A stretch of 64,000 nt of DNA, taken from Silene conica. Lineage: Eukaryota > Streptophyta > Magnoliopsida > Caryophyllales > Caryophyllaceae. Each line of letters starts with the position of its first letter. The first letter of the stretch is position 1. Below are positions 22,991 through 33,401 of this stretch, one piece after another. The stretch covers positions 4,544,399 through 4,608,398 of the forward strand of contig CM055314.2 in NCBI GenBank assembly GCA_029255685.2. Direction: 5' to 3'. The translations under genes were made by a program, and so were the position numbers. Under the pieces are notes generated by a model. It saw nothing but the letters and a program-made list of their open reading frames with translations, was not told the origin of the DNA and did not search any database.

Positions 22991-23090
22991 CAAATTTTAA
23001 TCTGTGACGGATATCCGTCACAAGCTTGTGACGAGTTAAATAATATCCACTTTGCTAGACAAGACAAATCATTTGCTATCCCGCACATTT

Positions 23091-23632
23091 TTTAAGAAAC
23101 AATAAGGTCGTTGTAGTATAGTGGTAAGTATTCCTGCCTGTCACGCGGGTGACCCGGGTTCGATCCCCAGCAACGGCGTTTAATCAGTTTTTTTGCTTCC
23201 ATTATTACCTCTTTATTTCCCGCCTGTTCTTTCTGGCTTAATTTCAACTCTTTATTTTATGTTCAATTAATCTCTTCACAAAATTAACTCTTAATTCAAC
23301 TAAATTCACTTCACCTCAGTGTCACTCAATTTAATTCAATTAAGCTCTACCCCAATTAGTTCAATTCGGCTCGTTTCAGCCGAAAAGAACATGACCTAGT
23401 ACAATTTAGAATATTATTTATTATACTCCATTTTATTCACAAAATTATTTATAAATTTTAAAAGTAGTTGTACAAGGCGAGAATATGGAAGAACGTTATA
23501 CAAAAGTATAGTACTCTGTAGACACTTTTGTATATGAACACGCTACTAAAACTCGATAAAATAGACAAAACGACAATCGGAGGAGTAAGATAAATAGTCC
23601 AATAATATGGAGAATATTTGATTGATTAGTAC
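23091..23632. repeat. Segmental tandem duplication carrying tRNA-Asp, unit 2
   Basis: Second copy of the 22603-22990 unit, ending at the 3' edge of the ASR gene. Confidence 0.85.
23107..23178 (+). tRNA. tRNA-Asp (GTC), copy 2
   Basis: 72 nt, 69 identical to copy 1. Intact B box (GGGTTCGATCC) but a C50-A64 mismatch in the T stem (CCCAG instead of CCCGG), and a G-T wobble in the anticodon stem (CCTGC/GCGGG). Downstream T-run at about 23189. Confidence 0.93.
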
Positions 23633-24962
23633 TTAGTAGTCGCTACGGTGGTCCTTCAAGTCATGCTTGGCGTCCTTCTTCTTGTGATGCTCATGGAACG
23701 CGAAACCACCCGCTCCAAGTGCAGCTACTGCCGCTACCTCCTCTGATATTTTGTGACGGTGTGCGTTCTCTGGGTCCTTCTTTGCGTTATGCTTCTCAAA
23801 CTGCACACATTTCATCCTTTTTCAATATATAATTTCAAATGCAATATACTCCCAATACTTTTCAATAAACTCTTCTTATCTATGACGAAAAGTAGTATTG
23901 TGAGTCTCTAGCATCTCACAAGTCACAAGTCACAAGTCACAAGTCACAAGTCACAAGTCGCAAGTCACGACTACCGTGTTTTTTTTACATTATTTTAGTC
24001 GTTCATGTTCTACAATTATGCTCATTTAACAATTGTGATTTTTGCATAAAAAATTACGGAGTATATCACAAGATGTACGAGAGTATCGTACAATTATTAG
24101 CGGATCTAGGAAATTAGAGACGGGGCACTATTTTTTTTAACGCGCATTTATATGCGCGTCTAACACAACATTTTTACATTTTTCCCGCTAAATTAATTAT
24201 TATTATGCACATAAATGAATAAAAATAATAATTAGTCTTATAGATATTTTTTTCAAAAACTTTTGTCTTTTCTAAAATATTTTAAATTCTAAATATAACT
24301 AAAAATAATATTTGGTTTGGTTAATATAACTAACATTATTAGTACTTAGTTTAACAATAAAAGTGAAATAAGTAGTTGTGGTTCAATGGTTAGAACTTGT
24401 TAATTCATCCGAAGATCTTTTGTTCGAATCATAATTAGGATGTCAGGGTAACTTCACATATATAAAAAAATTATTTTAAAACTGTTATGGGGCACGTGTC
24501 CTGCGGCTCCCTACTTGAGTCGGCCACTGAATTATTATTATGCATTTAATTGAACTAATGTATATATTTGTTGAGCTTTTTAAACTATTTTGAGTTATAT
24601 TTTAATTTTTTTATAAAATGAAAATATGAGTAAACTTATATGTATTGTGTTTTAGTTGTATAATAATTTTTCAAGCTTAATATTTGTAAAGTAATTCAAA
24701 CTTTATCCAAATTTTTATTAAAAAACTCGGAATATGTAGTTATGTAGTTAGTAGGCAAAATTAGGATTTAATGAGTCGAAAAGAAGAGGAGGGTAAAATA
24801 AAATACCAGGGCATAAGCACCAGCACTAACGGCGGCAGCCTCGCTGAGGTGCTCAAGGTTCTTATGGTGCTTCAACTCCTGTTCAGGAGTTCTGGGCTGT
24901 TTCTCCTCCTTATCGTGACGGTGGAACAAATGGTGGTGCTTCTTCTCTTCTCCGTCGGCCAT
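23633..24962 (-). CDS. ASR: ASR (abscisic acid, stress, ripening) protein
   Basis: Two exons: 24807-24962 (52 codons) and 23633-23800; 107 aa. The ABA/WDS domain is clear: a histidine-rich N-terminus ([15 protein letters not shown]), [19 protein letters not shown], the block [18 protein letters not shown] at the exon junction, [20 protein letters not shown], then a lysine-rich tail ending HRSDY. Members are small hydrophilic, zinc-binding, stress- and ABA-induced proteins that act as chaperones and DNA-binding regulators. Length and intron position match the family. The intron contains a decayed hAT element (24100-24529) and a short 7-nt tandem repeat. A TATA-like box lies about 95 nt upstream of the ATG, and a Mutator-like MITE begins about 35 bp beyond it. 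Appears functional. Confidence 0.95.
23914..23968. repeat. (CACAAGT)n short tandem repeat
   Basis: About seven copies of a 7-nt unit, the last ones degenerate, within the ASR intron. Confidence 0.9.
24100..24529. mobile_element. hAT-type element in ASR intron
   Basis: 8-bp target duplication AATTATTA at 24092-24099 and 24530-24537; ends GCGGATCTAGG... and ...GTCGGCCACTG are decayed versions of the CAGGGGCGGATCC ends of the 14390-17029 element. Contains a tRNA-like stretch (about 24370-24440) with TTCAATGGTTAGAAC and TGTTCGAATCA. Confidence 0.78.
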
Positions 24963-25059
24963 TTTTCTATCTCAACAAATAAATAACCAGCTAATAAAAT
25001 ATGATTTTGATGAAGGAATTATGATTTTTTTGTAGGAAACTTACGGTTGTATCATCATG

Positions 25060-25068
25060 TATTTATAC
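25060..25068 (-). promoter_or_regulatory. TATA box of ASR (putative)
   Basis: Minus-strand GTATAAATA about 95 nt before the ASR start codon, at a typical distance for a plant core promoter. Confidence 0.55.
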
Positions 25069-25103
25069 AGCAGGTAGCTTACTTAGAGCAATTCATTTTG
25101 TAG

Positions 25104-25259
25104 TAAGTCTTGCTTGCGACGGGTCATCATTTGTGACGGATATTTTGCGAGGTAAAATGGATAGAAAATGATTAATGGAGAAATGAGACCACATGAATAG
25201 CGTTATAGAGAGAGAAAATGTGGGTATTTTGTGAGAGTAAACGGTATCCGTCACATTGT
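25104..25259. mobile_element. Mutator-like MITE (GACGG family), ASR promoter copy
   Basis: Begins TAAGTCTTGCTTGCGACGGG and ends CGGTATCCGTCACATTGT; 9-bp flanks ATTTTGTAG / ATTTTGTTG. Same family, opposite orientation, as 25628-25814. Confidence 0.75.
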
Positions 25260-25407
25260 ATTTTGTTGGTCCTACTCGGCATTCCATCGTTAGATATGTT
25301 AGTTAGTCCACTTGGAATTTTATTACGCGTTTCCTACACCAGTTATATTTAGCCATCTATCACGTTTCCTACTTTCGTCCCTTATTTTTATCTTTCTTAT
25401 TACACGG

Positions 25408-25590
25408 AGTCTTTCTTGTGACAAATATTTCCGCCACAAGTTAAAAACGGGTATTAATCCACGCACAACAAGCCAAGTGAAAAGTCAAGTGGGAGATAAT
25501 GGATTTTTTTATAGATCGTGCTACTTATATTCCGTGAGAGAGACACTATCCGTCTTCAACTTGTAATGGATAGTGTCGTCCTCGACCAAA
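25408..25590. mobile_element. GACGG-family MITE, diverged
   Basis: TTGTGACAAATATTTCCGCC... to ...ACTATCCGTCTTCAACTTG resembles the same MITE family; boundaries approximate. Confidence 0.45.
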
Positions 25591-25627
25591 ATTTGTTTTC
25601 TTATTAAGATATAGTACTGTATAAGAT

Positions 25628-25814
25628 CACAAATTCTCATTTGTGACGGCGGTATCCGTGTGACGGATACCGTTTCCTCTCACAAAATACTCACTTTTTC
25701 TCACACTCTGACACTATTCATGTGGTCCCCTTTCTCCAATAACTCATTTTATATCCATTTTATGTCACAAAATATCCGTTACAAATGGTGATCCGTTACA
25801 AGCAAGACTTACTA
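25628..25814. mobile_element. Mutator-like MITE (GACGG family)
   Basis: Starts CACAAATTCTCATTTGTGACGG and ends CCGTTACAAGCAAGACTTACTA; perfect 9-bp target duplication GTATAAGAT at 25619-25627 and 25815-25823, as expected of Mutator-like transposition. Confidence 0.82.
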
Positions 25815-25823
25815 GTATAAGAT

Positions 25824-26461
25824 ATTGATTTCATGCACTATGTAAATATGAAATGGAATTTGATAAGATGTGGACGTTTACTTTTGTTTAAACAAGTGTA
25901 ATATTGCGGTCTAGGTGAGAATTGAATCTCAAACTTTATAATTAAGATTAATAAATGTTTACACGTTAATTATGACAACAATTGTATCGTAAAATTTACT
26001 ATGAGATCGATGTGGTTTAATTTAAAGTATGACAATAATTACTTCCTAGGGAGGTAATGCATTATTAACACTTGAAAGTAGATAGATTATAATTAATCTC
26101 TTAATAGAGGGATTATTAGTACTTAGTAGTAGTACACTATATTTTCGAATTTTTCTATCTCTAACCCTTATTCATTCTCTTCATTTTTTAGTTGATTTGA
26201 GCTCTAAGCATGTACATTGATATTTTTGACGCAATCTACTCTCTTTCATCTACCTTATTTTTCAATATTTATTTCACATCTAAAATCGTGTACACTTTTT
26301 TTTAAATGTGAATACTCTTACTCCTTTAATAATTACTCAAATTTCTAGCCAAACATGTATTTATATTTCAATGAGTGAAATATTTTTTACCCTTTCACGT
26401 TGTCTTTATTTCAGGTAAAAAAATCAACAAAGTGGATGAGAATTGCTTTCCTATTTAAAAA
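25824..26461. other. Intergenic AT-rich DNA
   Basis: No gene, RNA or element end recognised. Confidence 0.4.
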
Positions 26462-26829
26462 AAGAGTAAATTAAAAATAACTCCCTTTTAAAATAGGGTT
26501 TTTTAAAATTATTCCCTTATATAATTTTTTTCTAAAATTACTCCCTTAAGATGCACTTTTATTAAAAATTGCTTCAAAATTCCAATTTAGATTACCTATT
26601 TTGTATGTTTTTAAACTTATTCTACATTGTTATACCTATAAAAGCATAAATTGGCTATGTTACAAACGGAATCAATTCATAAACTCGTAAAATAAGTCAC
26701 TTGAATTAGAGTTTTGAAGCAATTTTTGATAAAAATACATTTTAAGGGAGTAATTTTAGAAAAAAATTATATAAGGGAGTAATTTTAGAAAAGTGAATTT
26801 TAAAAGAGAGTTATTATTAATTTACTCTT
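26462..26829. mobile_element. Foldback MITE with ~115-bp inverted repeats
   Basis: The two ends (AAGAGTAAATTAAAAATAAC... and its reverse complement ...AATTTACTCTT) pair over about 115 bp with few mismatches around a ~130-bp loop. Internal motif 'aagggagtaattttagaaaa' is repeated in both arms. Coding absent. Confidence 0.75.
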
Positions 26830-26982
26830 AAAAAAATAATGACAAGTGGCAATGTCTATGCAATTGAATATCTAGGAACTTATCCATAAAAATATCTAAA
26901 ATTAAACCAATAAACAACTACTCGAGATTTCAAATAGTTGTAGACTTGTAGGGTGCGAACAATTTGAAGTTTCTACGGAGTA

Positions 26983-27241
26983 CTTCCTCCATTTTTATCC
27001 AAATACAAGATTTGCTTTTTGTACACTATTCACCAATCAACTTTCAATCTCATTTTTCTCTCAATACGTAAGAAAAAATATATTCACGTGGGGTCTTGTT
27101 TAATTCGTCTTTACGAGTACATTGATAATATATAACTTTTATAATTTTTACAAATACGTAGTTAAAGATATGAAGCACGCAAAACTTGCGTTGGCAAACG
27201 TGAATAAAGCAAATCTTGTATTTGGATAAAAATGGAGGAAG
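26983..27241. mobile_element. Stowaway MITE 3
   Basis: CTTCCTCCATTTTTATCCAA... inverted at ...TTGGATAAAAATGGAGGAAG, TA on both sides. Confidence 0.92.
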
Positions 27242-27396
27242 TATATGTTATTTTCAATGATGACAAATGTTCAATAACTATATTATGATATTATGATAAC
27301 AAAAGGGTCTTATTTAATAGTTAGACAGATGTATTATTATGCTGATCGAGAACTTAAATTGTTAAACTAGCGATTTAAATCTCAACTTTCAATGTA

Positions 27397-27681
27397 CTCC
27401 CTCCTATTCCCAATAACTGTCCCATTTCGGGTTGGGTACGTGAATTAAGAAATTCATTTGTTTAATGTAAAGTAATGTGTGGGGTGGGAAGATTGGAGAG
27501 AGAGAATGTATTATTGATTATTATTGTGAGTAGAGGTGATTAAAATAAGTAATGTTGTGGGGTATTGTTGTGAACTAAAGTGATTAAAATAAGTGTAAAC
27601 ATTTACCAAAAATAGACAATGGGACATTTAGGTGAATAGACGGAAATGGACAATGGGACAGTTATTGAGAATAGGAGAGAG
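27397..27681. mobile_element. Stowaway-like MITE 4 (different subfamily)
   Basis: CTCCCTCCTATTCCCAATAA... inverted at ...TTGAGAATAGGAGAGAG with TA flanks; interior differs from copies 1-3 (ACTGTCCCATTTCGG / GACAATGGGACAG). Confidence 0.8.
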
Positions 27682-28587
27682 TATTTAATTAATTAAATGT
27701 TGTTTTTTATAATTAAGTTTAACATATTTTAGTTCAGTTTAACTTTATATAATTTAAGTTTATTCAATTCGGTTCGTTTCAGAAGAGCGATTTTATTATA
27801 CCTCCTTTTATATCGGAAAAAATATTAATATTAGGTGGTTTATATGCAACCATGTGAAGTGAGTGTTAAGTGACTCGTGAACCATGGATGCAAAATGTAG
27901 GGTTAGATGATTGTGTGACCTAAGAGTCTTCATCAATACTTTAATTTCAACCACTCTACTAACGGAGTATTAGACACACTTAATAGTCTTTTTCGTTTGG
28001 TAGGAAGATGATAAGCCTCCAAAGTGGACATCAATACATTAAATTATTTTACCCCATTGTTCTACTTTATCGTCGAACATGTGTTCATCTTGATCATAAA
28101 GCGTGTCCTTCTCTCGATTAATTTTGGACATAAATTTTCATTTAAGACGGAAATCATTCATTTTAAATTTAATACGGGTCGAATACCTACTAAATAACAT
28201 GGCAAATTGCATAGGAAATCCCAAAACTTGTGTCCTTGTTACAACCAAATGGTAGCCTTAACCCGCTTTAAGATTTAAAATAAATACCTGTTGTTTTAAG
28301 CAAGATTTTATTTTTGGGATTTAGGGTCAAAATCGTTGGATTTTACTATTATTATTCTATAGTCGATAGGAACACGCTATCTATTTCTAATGAATTATAA
28401 GAAAAGATAAGTTGAGCCAAAACGGAAAATTTGAGACGTTGCCAAATGTGTGGCATGTATTATGTATAATTGTATATGCATGAGATTTAGTTTGTGTGTG
28501 ATAAGGCTACTATCATGCTTTTTAGGTGAATAAGTGAGTTAAGGAAGCAGTTTTGTCTGCAGAAGGATGAAGTCATGAAGGCATGAT
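27682..28587. other. Intergenic, nothing recognised
   Basis: No supported gene or element ends between the Stowaway-like MITE and Tourist-like MITE B. Confidence 0.4.
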
Positions 28588-29007
28588 CATATCATCTTCA
28601 AGCAAGGTCATGAGGGAGGTCATGACCTTGTTTGGTCACAGTTAATGAGTTAATTGAGATAATTAACTTGTGATTATTTAGCTAATTTATGATCATATGA
28701 TCAATTAAGATCAATTTGTGACCATGATTGAACAAAATTGACCATATTTGTGACCACTTAGGTGGACAATTGTAATTGGTTGATAAATTAAAAAATAATA
28801 AAATGATTGGTAAGAAAAAGTTTTTGGTGGGGTAGAAAATGTGATAAATGATTGGAAATGTTGGAAAGTGGAAAGATGATTAGGTTGATGACCTAGGTCG
28901 TGACCTTTTTGCTCGGAAGGATAAATGCAGGTCAAAATAAATAATTTGAGATTAAGAGTAAAACCGAATCGCGACCTAATTATCGCGACCACTGCTTGGG
29001 GATAGTC
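28588..29007. mobile_element. Tourist-like MITE B (inverted copy)
   Basis: Reverse-orientation copy of 17532-17937 along its whole length; the right end (CTTGGGGATAGTC) is preserved and the left end is decayed (ATCATCTTCAAGCAAGG). Confidence 0.72.
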
Positions 29008-30559
29008 TCAAGGGCTAAAACGCATAATGCGCACCATTAGGCGCACCGTGCTATTTATAGGACGTATTAGACCTGTTTAAATTTAATTTATAACAGACAC
29101 AATATAGTATATTATAACTAGACTATAACATACTATAGCAGAAACGTTTTTAGTAGAAATTTATAGGGTTAACTAAATCCCTATTGTAGATCCGTGATTA
29201 TTAATTGGTTGGAATTATAAAATGTCTCTTTAGAAACCTCTCCCCTCTCTACCACAAAAAACAAAACACAAAAAACCCTAGTTTGAGAGTCGTCGTTGTC
29301 AACACTAAAACACAAACAGATCATTATAGAACAGCTACAAAGTTGTTACATTTAACTGGTGGCAAGTTGTTACAACCTTTTGTCAAACTGTTCCAAAACA
29401 TAAAGACTAGGACCCTAACAACTGGAGCCTAATCCTATGTCATTGATCTCATTCGCGTCTCGACCCATCCCGTAGCAACGCAAACAAGTAAGCATCAACA
29501 CCTGAAAGTTTGAAACCATCCAACTGCTCACCATTTACCTATTGAGTCAATGAATCACCGCAAGTATAGACAGTGAAGATAAGACACACAAACCCACCAA
29601 GTCAGTACAAGCACAAGGCACTAGCATAAACAATTATAGAAAAGCGCAATAAAGAATACTACAAGATAGATCATACCAACAATACTCAACCGTAAATCCA
29701 TTGAGGTCGTTCGACCTCCACACGCTGCGCGCATTCACAAAAAAACACCAACACCACCACCACCATCTCAACATACAAACCCCGCTAACTCACGGCAAGC
29801 GATATCCAAATGCCTAATGTGCACATCCCCTCCGTGGCGGGAACCACGAAGGGCGATCGTAGAATTGAGAGCCATCTCCCGCAATGATCCCAAACATGAA
29901 TTCCGTCCGTATCTCATCACCGTCATCACCGTCACCAATATCACAACAATGTTATCCATAAACACATCACAACATATATATATATATATATATATACCAA
30001 TTACATAGATATAAATCGAATATTTGACTGAGTAGGATAACCTACATATATACCCGACGCACGCATCCATGTATCTAAACCAAGCATCTCTACGTTGACA
30101 TCTTTGGTCCCCTATGACAAATTCTACCTATTACTAACCCAAAAGATAACTTTAAGGTCAAGGCTAAAGGAAAAGTAACTTACCGAAAACATTACAGCGT
30201 CGGTAACGCTAAAGTCTCAGATCCGAACACTCCGTACTCGTCGAACTATACTAGTCTTAATGACAACCAGGGGTGGAAGGGAAATATAGAAGGAAGCGAA
30301 TTTCATTTAGGGTTATGAGCGTCGACGAAATAGGTTTTATCAAGATAGATTTTGTTAAATCCCGACGGTGAAATAATCCGCTGGAACGACCATACTCGGC
30401 CAAGTGCATTGTACTCGACCGAGTACTCTGCTACTTGGTCTAGTACACAATGCAAGGCTGAGTATCTCTCTGAACTAGAGACACTTAAATTCATATCTTA
30501 CCCCTCCCAACCGGGTCTCTCGTTAAATAGTTTAAGGTCCAAGGTTGATAACCGGGTCT
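29008..30559. other. Probable decayed retroelement DNA
   Basis: Contains a (TA)n microsatellite at about 29973-29996 and a stretch of repeated 'tactcgaccgagtac'-like motifs (30390-30440) that look LTR-derived, but I see no domain, primer site or paired ends. Confidence 0.35.
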
Positions 30560-31560
30560 TTAAACCCAGGTGTTACATGGATCCACGAAACATCTCTCGC
30601 TCCATTCCGGAAAACCCCTCTCAAATTCAACTAGCTTCCAGACTCTTGTTGGCAGCCTCCAGTACTTGTCTCTAACTCGCCCTGATGCATGTTACCTAAA
30701 CTGTCAACAAGCTTTCTTAGGTTATGCACAGGCCCACAATGCATCATTTATAGGCTCTTAAACGCGTTCTTCGTTATCTCAATGAGACACTTGATGTGGG
30801 TCTCAATCTGTTATATGACTCTCCTCTTGTCTTACATGCTTTTTCGGTATGAGATTGGCCTCGTGATTCGGATCACTTTGTCTCCACTAGTGCTTACATC
30901 GTTTTTGGGTCGTAATTAGATTTCCTGGAGTTCCAAAAAGCAACGCTCTATTTCTCGTTCGTCTACTGAGGCTGAGTATTACTTTATTGACTCCGCTGCT
31001 GTTGAACTAACTTGGTTGTCTAGTCTCTTTCGTGAGCTCCATGTCGATTTATTTGTTGTCTGCTCCCACGGTTTATTGTGATAACATTAGAGCTACTTAT
31101 CTCAGTGCTAATCATGTTTTTCATTATCGGATAAAACATTTGGCGATGAATTACTACTTCATTCGCGAGAAGTTTCAAAGCGGGGATCTTCGTGTCACAT
31201 TTGTCTTAAACGATGATGATCAGTTGGCTGATGCGTTGACCAAGCCGCTTCCCCGGGCTCGCTTTCAAGTGTTGTTGTCGTAGATCGGACTTTCACTTTG
31301 GTCGACCGTCTTACGTGGGCATGTTAAAGATACGTTAGTATCTTAGTAAGTATTTGTGTATACTTTAGTTTTCCTTATTCTTATCTTTTAAATTGTATTC
31401 GTGTCTGTTGTATTAAATTGTTATCTTCTTAGGTTATAATAAATTAGATCTCTAATCTCTTGTATAAATACTATTGTTTTTTTATGAATGAGATTCAAGA
31501 GTTATGCCATAAACTCTTCTTCAATCAATATCATATTCATACACTCATTTGTGCAAAAGC
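30560..31560 (+). mobile_element. 5'-truncated Ty1/copia retrotransposon (RT/RNase H end + 3' LTR)
   Basis: Frame-broken reading shows the end of reverse transcriptase (LVGSLQYLSLTRPDACYLNC), then [20 protein letters not shown], the copia RNase H signature, and [14 protein letters not shown]...KHLAMNYYFIREK...DQLADALTKPLPRARF (31038-31280). An apparent 3' LTR starts TGTTAAAGATACG at 31322 and runs to about 31530. The 5' part is missing and several frameshifts interrupt it, so it is dead. Confidence 0.88.
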
Positions 31561-31675
31561 TATCAAATAAGATAAAAAAACTAATACGAAAACTGTTATA
31601 AATCTGATTGTTGTGAGCTTGGCGTTGATTTGGGTTGACCTGAAACCCAAATTGAGCAACATAGTAATAGTTAAA

Positions 31676-31872
31676 CCAAAACTAATATAAACCCAAAACT
31701 AACATACCTGAATTTAACCCGACCCGTTTCCCAAGTCGAGACCAAAAATAATATGAACCCGAAACCAACAAACCTGAATTTAACCTGACCCGTTTCCCAA
31801 CTCGAGACCAAAAATAATATGAACCTGAAACCAACAAACCTGAATTTAACCCGACTCGTTTCCCAAGTCGAG
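31676..31872. repeat. ~64-bp tandem repeat, three units
   Basis: Three head-to-tail units built on 'acctgaatttaacccgaccc' with 'gtttcccaagtcgagacc'. The minus-strand open frames across it repeat SWETGQVKFRFVGFG-like units and are judged chance. Confidence 0.85.
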
Positions 31873-32084
31873 TCTTGATATAGAATTGAAGGAATAAAAC
31901 GATGGAAAGCCAATAAAAAGCCCAAATAATAAGACCCATGGGTCACACTATAGGGAAAAGAAGATGAAGTTGAAGATGAAGATGGACCGCAACATGATAT
32001 GATAACTAGTAGACCTTACATAAATGAAATCCAACTTATCTATCGATAAGAGTAAATAAACAAACAAACAAACAAGTCGCATTC

Positions 32085-32190
32085 ATTTTGGTTTCATTTG
32101 ATATTAGTTTCGTTCCCTCGGTGTCTGAGTTTACCCTCTTCAATCTCTTCGCCGTCTCTCTATCTTTATTCTCTAAATCTCACCTTCTAA
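32085..32190 (+). promoter_or_regulatory. Probable 5'UTR first exon of BTF3
   Basis: Pyrimidine-rich leader-like sequence (ctcttcaatctcttcgccgtctctc) ending TTCTAAG before a GTACTATC donor. The BTF3 start codon lies directly behind an acceptor (CTGTTCAG at 33394-33401), so an untranslated first exon is expected upstream. Exact limits are inferred. Confidence 0.45.
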
Positions 32191-32615
32191 GGTACTATCA
32201 TCTCTTCTTCTTCCTCTTCTTATTATTATTCTTTTATATATATTTTCATTTATTGTTTTTTGTTGAATATCATTTCCTTAAATCCTTAGGTTTTAGGGTT
32301 TCACAGGTCGGTTGTGTTTTTTGTTATGTTGTAATTGAAATATGAAATACTTGCGTTAGACGGCCTTACACGAGAATATTGTAAAACCCGTCTTTTGCTA
32401 ACCGCTTCTTAACATCCTTGGGCCATGGTATAGGTAGTTGGGATCGGTTTTACACAATATTAGTATAAAACCGCCTTACTCAAAACTAACCGGATGCATA
32501 TTGTAGCCATTGTACGGATGAACTTTGTCGGTTTACTTGATAATTCATATTTCCAATTTTAGCCATTTTGGGTGAATGCCAACATATATGAATAAATAGT
32601 AGTATAGTACTCCTT

Positions 32616-33323
32616 CCATCCCGGTCATTTGATTATCTATTTTAGTTTCGAGGGTATACCTTTATATTTTAGGAATACCTTTGATAGACAGTTTGATACC
32701 CGACACTCAATTTGCTCCCATCCCGGTCATTTGATTATCTATTTTAGTTTGGGGTGTATACCTTTATATTTTAGGAATGCCTTTGATAGACAATTTGATA
32801 CCCGGCACTCAATTTGCTCCCATCCCGGTCATTTGATTATCTATTTTAGTTTGGGGGTGTATACCTTTATATGTTAGGAATGCCTTTGATAGACAATTTG
32901 ATACCCGACACTCAATTTGCTTCCATCCCGGTCATTTGATTATCTATTTTAGTTTGGATGTATACCTTTATATTTCAGGAATGCCGTTAGACAATTTGAT
33001 ACCCGACACTCAATTTGCTCCCATCCCGGTCATTTGATTATCTATTTTAGTTTGGGTGTATACCTTTATATTTTAGGAATGCCTTTGATGGACAATTTGA
33101 TACCCGATACTCGATTTGCGCCCATCCCGGTCATTTGATTATCTATTTTAGTTTGGGTGTATACCTTTATATTTTAGGAATGCCTTTGATAGACAATTTG
33201 ATACCCGACACTCAATTTGCTCCCATCCCGGTCATTTGATTATCTATTTTAGTTTGGGGTGTATATCTTTATATTTTAGGAACGTCTTTGATACACAATT
33301 TGATACTCGATACTCAATTTGCT
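32616..33323. repeat. ~101-bp minisatellite, seven units
   Basis: Units start at 32616, 32718, 32820, 32923, 33021, 33122 and 33223, each beginning CCATCCCGGTCATTTGATTA and containing TATACCTTTATATTTTAGGA. The first is preceded by TACTCCTT, resembling a Stowaway end, so the array probably arose from a MITE. It lies in the inferred 5'UTR intron of BTF3. Confidence 0.93.
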
Positions 33324-33401
33324 CCAAATGTCATCAGAACTGATGTAGAACATCGAATGTACAATGAATTAAGATACTTCTTTGTCTGTATCTCTGTTCA
33401 G

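Noticed and set aside
24370-24440. tRNA gene candidate
   Set aside because: Has A/B-box-like motifs but no closing acceptor stem; it is part of an hAT element.
32616-33323. Regularly spaced direct repeats resembling a CRISPR array
   Set aside because: Repeats are head-to-tail without unique spacers and lie in a plant gene intron.
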